From NCBI GenBank assembly GCA_020849945.1, contig JADZFK010000121.1, positions 1 through 38,220 on the forward strand: 38,220 nt of DNA, written 5' to 3'. Below the pieces are notes generated by a model. The model was not told the DNA's origin, searched no databases, and saw nothing but the letters and a program-made list of their open reading frames with translations. The stretch comes from Pirellulales bacterium. GTDB lineage: Bacteria; Planctomycetota; Planctomycetia; Pirellulales; Lacipirellulaceae. A program made the translations under genes and the position numbers. Positions 31,103 through 38,220 of this stretch are shown here, piece by piece. How positions within the stretch are numbered: the stretch's first letter is position 1; each line of letters opens with the position of its first letter.

Positions 31103-31936
31103 ATGCACCACCTTTGCCCGCAAATTGCCGAAGCCGCCGCGTTTGTCCGCACTCGTTGGAATGGCCAGCCGCGGTGCGGCATCATTCTCGGTTCGGGCTT
31201 GGGCGGCGTCGGCGATGCCATCGAACTCGAAGCCGCGATCGATTATGGCAACATCCCCCACTTCCTCAAATCCACGGCCATCGGCCATCACGGCCGGCTG
31301 CTCTGCGGCAAACTCCGCGGTGTGCCGGTCGTCGCCATGCAAGGCAGGTTCCACTGCTACGAAGGCTACTCGGCCGAGCGGGCCACCTTCCCCGTGCGCG
31401 TCATGAACGCCCTCGGCATCGAACTGCTGATCGTTTCCAATGCGGCCGGCGGGCTGAACCCGAACTACGCCTGCGGCGATGTGATGGTCCTCGACGACCA
31501 CATCAACCTGCTCAACCGCAACCCACTCATCGGCGTCAACGACGACCAGCTCGGCCCGCGCTTCCCCGATATGGGCGCTCCGTACGATCGGCAATTGGGC
31601 GATGCCGCGCTCGCCATCGCCCGCCAGCACGATTTCGTCTGCCATCGCGGCGTCTACGCCGCCATGCTCGGCCCCACCTACGAAACCCGCGCTGAAATTC
31701 GCATGTTGCGATACTTCTGTGCCGATGCGGCCGGCATGTCCACCGTGCCCGAGGTGCTCGTCGCCGTTCACGCCGGCCTCCGCGTGCTGGGCCTCTCGAC
31801 GATCACCAACATCTGCTCGCCCGATATACGCCACACCACCAGCGGCCACGAGGTCATCGCCACCGCCGAAACGGCCCGCGACAAATTGCAGGCAATCGTC
31901 GTGGCAATTGTGACCAAGGAGTTTGGCGGTCGGTAG
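31103..31936 (+). CDS. purine nucleoside phosphorylase, paralogue 2 (Asn-type)
   Basis: A 277-residue trimeric-type PNP. Phosphate site ILGSGLGG (28-35), GRFHCYEGY (81-89) with His84, N113-A-A-G-G as in mammalian PNPs, GPTYETRAE (190-198) with Glu194, GMST (211-214) and TITN (233-236). Asn236 is the counterpart of human Asn243, which hydrogen-bonds O6/N7 and sets preference for inosine and guanosine. It therefore looks like the 6-oxopurine partner of paralogue 1. Reaction: nucleoside plus phosphate to base plus ribose 1-phosphate. An in-frame TGA lies two codons before the ATG, so the start cannot lie further upstream. No ribosome site is seen; the sequence just before the start belongs to the right arm of the GxxExxY cassette. 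Confidence 0.88.
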   Translation: MHHLCPQIAEAAAFVRTRWNGQPRCGIILGSGLGGVGDAIELEAAIDYGNIPHFLKSTAIGHHGRLLCGKLRGVPVVAMQGRFHCYEGYSAERATFPVRVMNALGIELLIVSNAAGGLNPNYACGDVMVLDDHINLLNRNPLIGVNDDQLGPRFPDMGAPYDRQLGDAALAIARQHDFVCHRGVYAAMLGPTYETRAEIRMLRYFCADAAGMSTVPEVLVAVHAGLRVLGLSTITNICSPDIRHTTSGHEVIATAETARDKLQAIVVAIVTKEFGGR

Positions 31937-31978
31937 TTGGCCACAGCGAGACGGACCTCGCTCCACTTCACGTTTCGA

Positions 31979-33163
31979 CTAGATGGGCGAACGGTACATT
32001 TCGTTGGCAGCCGCAACTGCCGCGCCAGGCGAGAATGTGTGCCCTTGCTCGGCTAGCAGTTGCTCGAGCGCGGCCAACAAGACCAGCACGTTCGATTCGC
32101 GGCTCGAGTAGCCCATCAGGCCGATCCGCCACACCTTGCCCTTGAACACGCCAAGGCCGGCTCCGATCTCGATGCCGAACCGCTCCAGCAGCTTCTTGCG
32201 AACGGCCACGTCATCAACCCCTTCGGGAACCCGCACCGCGTTCAGTTGGGGCAACTCGTGGCCGGCCTGCGTGGCGTAGTCGATCCCGATCGCCGCCAGC
32301 CCCGCTCGCAACGCCAGGTGGTTACGCCGATGGCGCGCAAAGCACTCCTCCAGACCTTCCTCCAACACAAGCCGCAACGCTTCGTGCAAGGCATACGTCA
32401 TGTTGATCGGGGCCGTGTGGTGATACACGCGGTCGCTGCCCCAGTAGCTGGCAAGCAGCGAAACATCCAGATACCAACTTCGCACTTTTTCTCGCCGGGC
32501 CAGAATCTTCTCGACCGCCCGATCGCTGAGCGATATCGGTGCCAAGCCGGGCGGGCAGCCCAAACACTTCTGCGAACCCGAGTACACGGCATCGACTTGC
32601 CACTTGTCGATCTCGACCGGAATGCCGCCGAGCGCCGTGACGGTATCGAGAATCAACATGGCCCCCGCCTCGCGCGCCGCGGCGGCAATCTCCTCAACCG
32701 GCTGCCATGCCCCGGTGGAAGTTTCAGCCATCACCATGGCCACGACCTTCGGCTTCACGCGGGCAAGCGCTTCCTTCACCTCGGCAGGCTCGAACACCTC
32801 GCCCCAGGGGCGTTCGAGTTTCGTCACCTGTCCGCCGGCGCGGCCGGCCATGTCGGCCAGCCGGTTGCCAAACACGCCGTTGATGCACACAAGCACGGCC
32901 TCGCCCGGCTCGACAACGTTCAACACCATCGCTTCCTGCCCGGCCGATCCCGTGCCGCTGATCGCCATCGTCATGCGATTCTTCGTCCGAAACACCTCGC
33001 GGAGCATCGACTGCAATTCATCCATCACCCGCAGGTACTCGGGGTCCAAATGCCCAACCGTTGGCTGCGCCATCGCGGCCAGTACGCGGGGGTGAATGTC
33101 GCTCGGCCCTGGGCCAAGTAACGTTCGAACTGGGGCATTCAGGGGTGCGGGCAACGTGGCCAT
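31979..33163 (-). CDS. class V aminotransferase, alanine-glyoxylate/serine-pyruvate type
   Basis: A 394-residue PLP enzyme. MATLPAPLNAPVRTLLGPGPSDIHPRV is the usual beginning. The cofactor site has SGTGSAGQEAMVLN (about 63-76), ETSTGAWQPVEE and DTVTALGGIPVEIDKWQVD, and the Schiff-base lysine lies in YSGSQKCLGCPPGLAP (Lys near 195). The C-terminal domain has GKVWRIGLMGYSSRESNVL. The family moves amino groups between alanine or serine and glyoxylate. The related PucG (ureidoglycine-glyoxylate aminotransferase) has the same fold and would fit a purine-catabolic setting, but nothing seen here decides it. The start at 33163 has GGAGAAGG 7 bases upstream; in-frame ATGs further up are less likely. 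Convergent with PNP-2. Confidence 0.87.
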   Translation of the reverse strand: MATLPAPLNAPVRTLLGPGPSDIHPRVLAAMAQPTVGHLDPEYLRVMDELQSMLREVFRTKNRMTMAISGTGSAGQEAMVLNVVEPGEAVLVCINGVFGNRLADMAGRAGGQVTKLERPWGEVFEPAEVKEALARVKPKVVAMVMAETSTGAWQPVEEIAAAAREAGAMLILDTVTALGGIPVEIDKWQVDAVYSGSQKCLGCPPGLAPISLSDRAVEKILARREKVRSWYLDVSLLASYWGSDRVYHHTAPINMTYALHEALRLVLEEGLEECFARHRRNHLALRAGLAAIGIDYATQAGHELPQLNAVRVPEGVDDVAVRKKLLERFGIEIGAGLGVFKGKVWRIGLMGYSSRESNVLVLLAALEQLLAEQGHTFSPGAAVAAANEMYRSPI

Positions 33164-33339
33164 CGGGCAACCTTCTCCAGCAAACGGGGTGATGAATGAC
33201 GACGCGGCGAATGAGCCTTTGCATTCGATTTTGGCCATCCCGAAATCGTCAGGAGGCTGGCTCATCTTGCCGAGCCTTCGGAGCCATATTCGCCAGCTCC
33301 CCCTCCTCGAAGACCGATCTGAGAAAGGCTCCAAGTCGA

Positions 33340-34803
33340 TCACGCCAAGTCTCGGTCCTCGAACAAGATCAATGCAAACAGCATGGCCACGGCCGAGTAC
33401 AGCGCGCAGTACAGCGCGGCCCAGGCCAAGTAGTTCGGCGGAACGCGCACGCCGCCAGCCACGGCCGCCTGAACGTTAAAGTGATCGAGCACCGGCAACA
33501 CCAGGGCGATGAGTTGCCCAAAGAACGCCACGAACTCATTCTGGCCCACCGACGACTGCGCGATCAACGGCCCCAAGTGCCCCAGCACGTACACCGAACC
33601 GCAAATCACCAGGTTCGGCAGCATCGGCAGCCGCGTGGAAATCGCCACGCTGATGGCCGTCAGCACCACCGTCTCCAGGAACGAGAGCACCAACCCCGGC
33701 ACAATATTCACCATCTCGGCGTTGCACATCTGCCAGGTCGGCTCGGGGTTCGAGGTCTCGCGCGAATCGTAGACGACCTTGTACGAAACCAAGATCAACA
33801 TCCACGCCCCAAGCAGCACGAAGATAAGCAGGTTCGCCCACACGATGCCCAAGAACTTGCCCAGCACGAACTCTCGCCGGCTAATCGGCTTCGAAAGCAG
33901 CGTCAACGCCGTCCGTCCCTCGATCTCCTCGGAAACCGAGACGCTCGCCGTCCACACGGCCACCAAAATCGCGAGCACCATGATCGTCATCAGGCTCGAA
34001 TCCTTGAACATCTTCACGTCTTCGCCGAACGTGTTGTACGGGATGTAAATAAATAGCGCGATGGCGCAGGCGCCAATACCAAGGGCCAGAATGTAAATCG
34101 GTTGGGCAATCGCCTCCTTCGACGTAGCCAACGCGATATTCGAAATGCCCGGCAACAACGCGTGGATCAGGAAGTACGCGAAGTAGATCGCCAAGATCAC
34201 ACCTGCCGCGATCGGTATCTGCCGCACCTCGCGCAGGGGGACATCGGTTTCGTAGCTCACCGACAACTCGGCCGGCACATCGCTTTCGTTCGTCACGTAA
34301 AGCTTCTCGATCGGGCCTTGGAATTTCCGCCCCACCTTGCTGCTCGGTGTCCATTGATACGCCTCGGCCCCCTCCACCAAGATGAGCGGCTCGCCGTACG
34401 CCTTGCCCTTTTCGACACCAACCACCAGGTCTCCGCCGCTCGCAAACGAGTACGATTGAAGCTCATCCGACTCGAACGACACCGGCACTTCCTGGTCCTC
34501 GGCCTGCGCGGGAATTGTAACCTGCTTCGTATGCGGCCCAACCGCCGCCAGCCGCCTCAGCGAGTGGCGAACCTGCGCCACCGGCATCACCGGCGATGCA
34601 ATCAACGCAAAACCCGTTAGCGCTAACACCAGGTACGACACCCATTGCAGCACGCTTTCACGCGTTAACCGCAAGGCCGACTCGGCAACCCGCCGTGCGA
34701 CAAGCCACAATCCGCCGTACAGCACCAACAGCAACGCCGCCGCTACCGCCACCCCAATCGACAACACCCAAAGCGGCGTCAACCAAATCGTTAGATTACC
34801 CAT
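33340..34803 (-). CDS. ABC-2 type transporter permease
   Basis: A 487-residue inner-membrane protein. The N-terminal part has two membrane helices (TIWLTPLWVLSIGVAVAAAL and LQWVSYLVLALTGFALIASP), then a soluble beta-rich stretch (VGPHTKQVTIPAQAEDQEVP ... YEPL) of about 130 residues, and then further helices from about residue 200. EEIEGRTALTLLSKPISRREFVLGKFLGI is the loop typical of ABC-2 exporters, where the cytoplasmic coupling helix meets the ATPase. The C-terminus has four more helices. The extra N-terminal soluble domain is unusual for such permeases. No ATPase partner lies within 150 bases; the lptB gene is 257 bases away on the same strand. Substrate unknown. Confidence 0.78.
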   Translation of the reverse strand: MGNLTIWLTPLWVLSIGVAVAAALLLVLYGGLWLVARRVAESALRLTRESVLQWVSYLVLALTGFALIASPVMPVAQVRHSLRRLAAVGPHTKQVTIPAQAEDQEVPVSFESDELQSYSFASGGDLVVGVEKGKAYGEPLILVEGAEAYQWTPSSKVGRKFQGPIEKLYVTNESDVPAELSVSYETDVPLREVRQIPIAAGVILAIYFAYFLIHALLPGISNIALATSKEAIAQPIYILALGIGACAIALFIYIPYNTFGEDVKMFKDSSLMTIMVLAILVAVWTASVSVSEEIEGRTALTLLSKPISRREFVLGKFLGIVWANLLIFVLLGAWMLILVSYKVVYDSRETSNPEPTWQMCNAEMVNIVPGLVLSFLETVVLTAISVAISTRLPMLPNLVICGSVYVLGHLGPLIAQSSVGQNEFVAFFGQLIALVLPVLDHFNVQAAVAGGVRVPPNYLAWAALYCALYSAVAMLFALILFEDRDLA

Positions 34804-34975
34804 TTCAAATCACAATAGAAGAAGGAAGAGAACGGAATAAAGAACTCATCCAAGGCCCTTCTCCGAGTGGGAGTCGGGCCCCAGCCAATTCCCAAACTCG
34901 TTCTCAGCAACCAAACAGGCCGATACTCGACACGCCGGCCAAGCCTCCATGAGAACCCGTAACGGCCGCGATTTC

Positions 34976-35010
34976 AAGGCCCCATCGATCGGGGCAAGCG
35001 GCGGGGCCTT
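34976..35010 (-). terminator. stem-loop downstream of lptB
   Basis: AAGGCCCC (34976-34983) and GGGGCCTT (35003-35010) are perfect complements with a 19-base loop that holds a smaller CCC/GGG pair. It lies 50 bases after the lptB stop on the minus strand. The U-run is weak (TTGAAAT). Confidence 0.4.
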
Positions 35011-35060
35011 CTTACGGCTTTAGAAAACCGCATCTACGCGGCTCGATGGAACCACTCTCC

Positions 35061-35804
35061 CTACGCGGCTCCGCCCAGGCCCACCTGCATCCCTTCGCCG
35101 AAGTAGTACTTGCGGGCCTCGGGGTGGTTAAGCACTTCACGCGGTCGACCGTGGCAAAGCACCTGCCCGCCGCGAATCACGTAGCTGCGGTCGGTTATTT
35201 CCAACGTCTCGCGCACCTGGTGATCGGTAATCAGGATCGATATCCCACGATCACGCAGGTCGCGGATGATCGCCTGGATGCTGTCGATCGTCACCGGGTC
35301 GATGCCCGTGAACGGCTCATCCAGCAAAATGATTTGCGGATCGGACACCAGCGCGCGGGCAATCTCCAACCGCCGCCGCTCCCCGCCCGAAAGCGACATC
35401 GCCCGGCTACGCCGCAACTTCGATATGCCAAACTGCTCCATGAGTTGCTCCGCCCGCATCCGGCGAACCTTGCGGTTCATGCCCAATAGCTCCATCACGC
35501 CGAGCAAGTTCTTCTCGACCGAAAGCTTGCGGAAGACGCTCGATTCCTGGGCCAGATAGCCCATCCCGCCCTCGCGAGCCCGTTGGTGCATCGGCCATTT
35601 CGTCACGTCTTGGTTGGCCAGCATCACATGCCCCGCATCGGGATCAATCATTCCGCACGCCATGCGAAATGTCGTCGTCTTCCCCGCTCCGTTCGGCCCC
35701 AGCAGCCCCACGATCTCGCCCGGGTGGACTTCAAAATCCACGCCGTCCACCACGCGCCGACGACCATACGACTTCACCAATCCACGTACTTGCAACAGTG
35801 CCAT
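35061..35804 (-). CDS. lptB: LPS export ABC transporter ATP-binding protein LptB
   Basis: A 247-residue ABC ATPase. Walker A GPNGAGKTTT (residues 36-45), Q-loop ESSVFRKLSVEKNL, signature motif LSGGERRR near 138, Walker B IILLDEPFTGIDP near 160 and His switch ITDHQVRET near 194. The ending GQVLCHGRPREVLNHPEARKYYFGEGM is typical of LptB, which drives LPS extraction with LptFG. The start was set at MALLQVRG (35804) with an AGAGGG-like site upstream; 16 more in-frame residues precede it. LptA, LptC, LptF and LptG are not in the window. It could also serve the ABC-2 permease 257 bases downstream. Confidence 0.88.
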   Translation of the reverse strand: MALLQVRGLVKSYGRRRVVDGVDFEVHPGEIVGLLGPNGAGKTTTFRMACGMIDPDAGHVMLANQDVTKWPMHQRAREGGMGYLAQESSVFRKLSVEKNLLGVMELLGMNRKVRRMRAEQLMEQFGISKLRRSRAMSLSGGERRRLEIARALVSDPQIILLDEPFTGIDPVTIDSIQAIIRDLRDRGISILITDHQVRETLEITDRSYVIRGGQVLCHGRPREVLNHPEARKYYFGEGMQVGLGGAA

Positions 35805-36138
35805 GTCGAAGGTCCCTCTATGACAAAAAACAACCGCGAGCAGCAAACGCAATCAAGACCAACTCGCTCCGAGCTTGTAATGAAACGTCGATTCCAGTTA
35901 GCGGAGGCCGCCAGGCCGCTGTTTTAACCGATCCCCTCCACCACTTGTACCGAAACCAGTTGCCCACTTTCCAAAAAATCACAACCTCTCCGCGAGATGA
36001 ATTTCCGCTCGCGGAGCGAGCGGCATACCTTAAACAGTTCAACTTGGGTAGATACCAATGCCCTATGGGAGAGCGAGGTTTCGAATCGTCTCTCAATCGC
36101 CCGACCTTTGAAATCACCTCGCCTCCTCCACAATTCGA
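35805..36138. other. 334-base gap between lptB and signal peptidase
   Basis: A 99-codon minus-strand frame (35818-36117) exists but has no recognisable features or ribosome site. I see no repeat of the types found elsewhere. The lptB promoter probably lies here. Confidence 0.45.
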
Positions 36139-38055
36139 TTACCGTATGATCCTCATATCAGCCACGTTCGGGAACAGCGGGAACGGGATCGGCGTGCCCG
36201 GTAGACGATTCCACGAGTGCGGCCAGTACACGCACAAGGCCTTTCCAATCAACAACCGCTGATCCAAGTAAGCGCCGCCCGGGTGAGGGCCCACTCCATC
36301 GCCCGAAAACCACAGCCGCGCATCGGAACTTTCGGCGCTGTTGTCGCCCATCACGAACAGTTGGCCTTCCTTCAACTCAAAGTCAACGCTCTTCCGCTCG
36401 GCCCAACGGCCCCATTCGGTTGGTTCTGCGGCAAGGGAAAGAACTCCCAAATCAAAAGGATGGAAATCGGAGATGGGTACCCCTCGCGGTCGAATTCTTT
36501 CCCAGCTATCGGCGATGTAATACACGTCTCGCCACACCTGCAACCGCGAAACTCGCAGACGGGCCTCTCGCGCGCCGATGCCGACCGGCGCAAGGTCCCC
36601 CAAGTCGGCATCGCTCGTTTGCGGCAACATCTTGCCCCGCTCGCCGAACAACCTGACTGCATCGTACGTGGCCCCCCCCGCAAACTCCACAAGCTTTCCA
36701 TCGACCCACAACAGCAATTGGTCATCGACATTCGCAAACGCAACCCGATACCCGCCCGGGCCAACGAGCGCGGTCTTGGCGGACCGCGCGAACTCGGCCT
36801 CACCCGCGATCGACAGCTTCGCCTCGCCGCTTGCCAGGTTGATCATGCACGTAAAGTGCTTGCCGCCTTCCACAAGGTCAAGCAGCAGTTCGCCTTCCTT
36901 CGATTCCACCGCCACGTCGGCCTCCACCATCAGGTCGCCCACCCAGTGAAGACCTTGCATCGTCGGAGATACCTGCAACGAACTCGTATGCGCAAATCCC
37001 GAACGGCTTATCCGCTCATTGTACGGGTTGGCATCGGTGATCAACCGGCGACGCCTGGCTCGGTCGAGGCCCGCGAACGCTCCCCCCGGCTGCCCTGCCC
37101 GCGAACCGTCGATCGCAACTTGCCAATCGTCATACAAGGGCTGCACATGTTCGTAACGCAGCCAACTCGCCAATTCCCCCCGGGCCTCCACACGGTAAGT
37201 TTGGTGAACCACCTTGCCCACCAGCTGCTTCTCCAACTCCCATTGACCCTCGTCGCCCGGCGGCGCATGCCAACGCAGCGGCCATCCCGCCGACTCCAGC
37301 GCCACGGGGTCGTACTCCGTATCGTGAACCTGCTGACGCATGGCCAAAAACTTTTCCGCCGGCTTCCGCTCGATGCCAAATCCTTCCGGTGAGCCAGCGT
37401 CCCGCGAGCGATTCGCGCCCACCCCAGCGGTGGCCGCCACGTCTCGCGGGCTGCCACTTGGCGGCTTGATAAACAAATCTCCCTGATCGATTCGCAACGA
37501 CTCTCCTGGCAAACCAACCAACCGCTTGATGTAGTTGGTCTTCGCGTCGCCAGGGTACTTGAACACCACGACATCCCACCGATCGGGGTCGGTAAACGTA
37601 TACACGTACTTGTTCACCAAAATCCGGTCGCCATTGTACGATGGCTGTTTCACGATCGAATTACGATTCTGGTCCTGAACGCTCGACGGAAGGTCGGGCC
37701 GCATCGCCAACACGTAACGGCACATCGGGCACTGCCCCGCAATGCAATCCGAGGGCGCTTGCCGCGGGTCGCTCGGCTCTTCGTCGCTCGCCGTCACCGT
37801 GTAGCGATAGCCGCACTGCGGGCAATCCACATCCTTGTGCCGACCCATCAGCGTCGGGGCCATCGAGCCCGTCGGAATGACGAACGCCTCGGCCTGAAAC
37901 GTCCGGAACAAAAACGCCAACACGAACGCGATCACGATCGATTCGACTGTCTCGCGGAACACATGCGACTGCGGAACCGCCGCCACCGGCTTGGCCTTCG
38001 CGGCAACCACCGGCACCACACTCGCCGACTTCGGAATATGCTTGCGTTTCGACAT
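36139..38055 (-). CDS. lepB: signal peptidase I with inserted zinc-ribbon and LamG-like domains
   Basis: A 638-residue protein, far longer than the usual 200-320. One transmembrane helix (about 37-55) precedes the catalytic serine in FVIPTGSMAPTL (Ser64). Right after it come CPQC (78-81), Cys104 and CPMC (109-112), which can form a zinc ribbon. GDRILVNKYVY and YIKRLVGLPGESL hold the general-base Lys177. The last box, GDNSAESSDAR, is at 570-580, with a 390-residue gap that usually has fewer than 120 residues. Inside the gap, HWVGDLMVEADVAVESKEGE and YRVAFANVDDQLLLWVDGKLVEF look like a jelly-roll (LamG/concanavalin-like) domain. It cleaves signal peptides at the outer face of the membrane. The start has no clear Shine-Dalgarno. 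Confidence 0.88.
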   Translation of the reverse strand: MSKRKHIPKSASVVPVVAAKAKPVAAVPQSHVFRETVESIVIAFVLAFLFRTFQAEAFVIPTGSMAPTLMGRHKDVDCPQCGYRYTVTASDEEPSDPRQAPSDCIAGQCPMCRYVLAMRPDLPSSVQDQNRNSIVKQPSYNGDRILVNKYVYTFTDPDRWDVVVFKYPGDAKTNYIKRLVGLPGESLRIDQGDLFIKPPSGSPRDVAATAGVGANRSRDAGSPEGFGIERKPAEKFLAMRQQVHDTEYDPVALESAGWPLRWHAPPGDEGQWELEKQLVGKVVHQTYRVEARGELASWLRYEHVQPLYDDWQVAIDGSRAGQPGGAFAGLDRARRRRLITDANPYNERISRSGFAHTSSLQVSPTMQGLHWVGDLMVEADVAVESKEGELLLDLVEGGKHFTCMINLASGEAKLSIAGEAEFARSAKTALVGPGGYRVAFANVDDQLLLWVDGKLVEFAGGATYDAVRLFGERGKMLPQTSDADLGDLAPVGIGAREARLRVSRLQVWRDVYYIADSWERIRPRGVPISDFHPFDLGVLSLAAEPTEWGRWAERKSVDFELKEGQLFVMGDNSAESSDARLWFSGDGVGPHPGGAYLDQRLLIGKALCVYWPHSWNRLPGTPIPFPLFPNVADMRIIR

Positions 38056-38220
38056 CTCAGGTAGGCAACTCTTTACCCCGCGGCAACCCCACCCAGAACG
38101 CCCGGCCGCGGCACGCGGGCTGAAACCCCATAGCGTATTCGTTTACGAGCCGAAAATATAGCCCAACTCACCATACGCTAGCACCATTCCTCGCCAGATA
38201 CTTCCAAGGCCAACCACCAA

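Noticed and set aside
31096-31695. Plus-strand frame of 199 codons overlapping PNP-2
   Set aside because: It is the continuation of the GxxExxY frame past its natural end into PNP-2 in the wrong phase; Arg/Pro-rich shadow of the real gene.
35818-36117. Minus-strand frame of 99 codons between lptB and lepB
   Set aside because: No ribosome site, no domain, no coding-like pattern; I cannot support it as a gene.

Overview
The window reads as chromosomal DNA of a planctomycete, probably of the Pirellulales type (inference). The signs are three tandem DUF1559 prepilin-like proteins with the H-x-G-G...DGS C-terminal motif, two PEP-CTERM sorting proteins, a GxxExxY gene, an LTxxQ-type periplasmic protein, a signal peptidase I enlarged to 638 residues, and GC-rich coding with many short interspersed repeats.

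Layout. 1-2505: PolX (cut by the window edge) and a soluble transhydrogenase, both minus strand. 2506-7015: a repeat-rich stretch with two secreted PEP-CTERM proteins. 7186-8746: a HAD phosphatase and a bacterial PH-domain membrane protein, divergent. 8812-19693: a minus-strand type II secretion / type IV pilus-like operon in transcriptional order gspE, gspF, gspG, gspH, gspI, gspJ, gspK, a PilM/GspL-like protein and a GspM/PilO-like protein with a GspC/PilP-like tail; four of the junctions are 4-base ATGA overlaps or gaps under 20 bases. No secretin or prepilin peptidase is present. 20210-20995: an LTxxQ periplasmic protein. 21318-31936, plus strand: nucleobase and nucleoside salvage genes (guanine deaminase-like protein, AMP nucleosidase, deoxyribose-phosphate aldolase, two purine nucleoside phosphorylases) interleaved with three DUF1559 proteins and two small lipoproteins. 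31979-38055, minus strand: an aminotransferase of the alanine-glyoxylate family, an ABC-2 permease, LptB and signal peptidase I.

The most unusual content is repetitive. At least ten loci carry tandem arrays with a strict 7-base period but different unit sequences (TCGACCC, AATCCGM, AACTCGC, GTCATTC, CTAACGC, GGGGGAA and others). They sit directly against start codons, or inside the coding sequence for long prepilin leaders just before the FTLxE cleavage site. Because 7 is not a multiple of 3, loss or gain of a unit in a leader would shift frame, which suggests phase-variable prepilins (inference). The gspJ leader is built largely of palindromic elements read in frame. Two hairpin families with compensatory stem changes are visible, one with a GTAG head like REP elements. 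A GxxExxY gene carrying one in-frame stop fills the gap between two purine nucleoside phosphorylase genes and is bounded by inverted 9-base-period repeats, like a small mobile cassette. The two phosphorylases differ at the residue (Asn/Asp) that sets 6-oxo versus 6-aminopurine preference in the human enzyme.

No rRNA, tRNA, CRISPR array or transposase gene was recognised. All functional calls come from reading the translations and motifs by eye.
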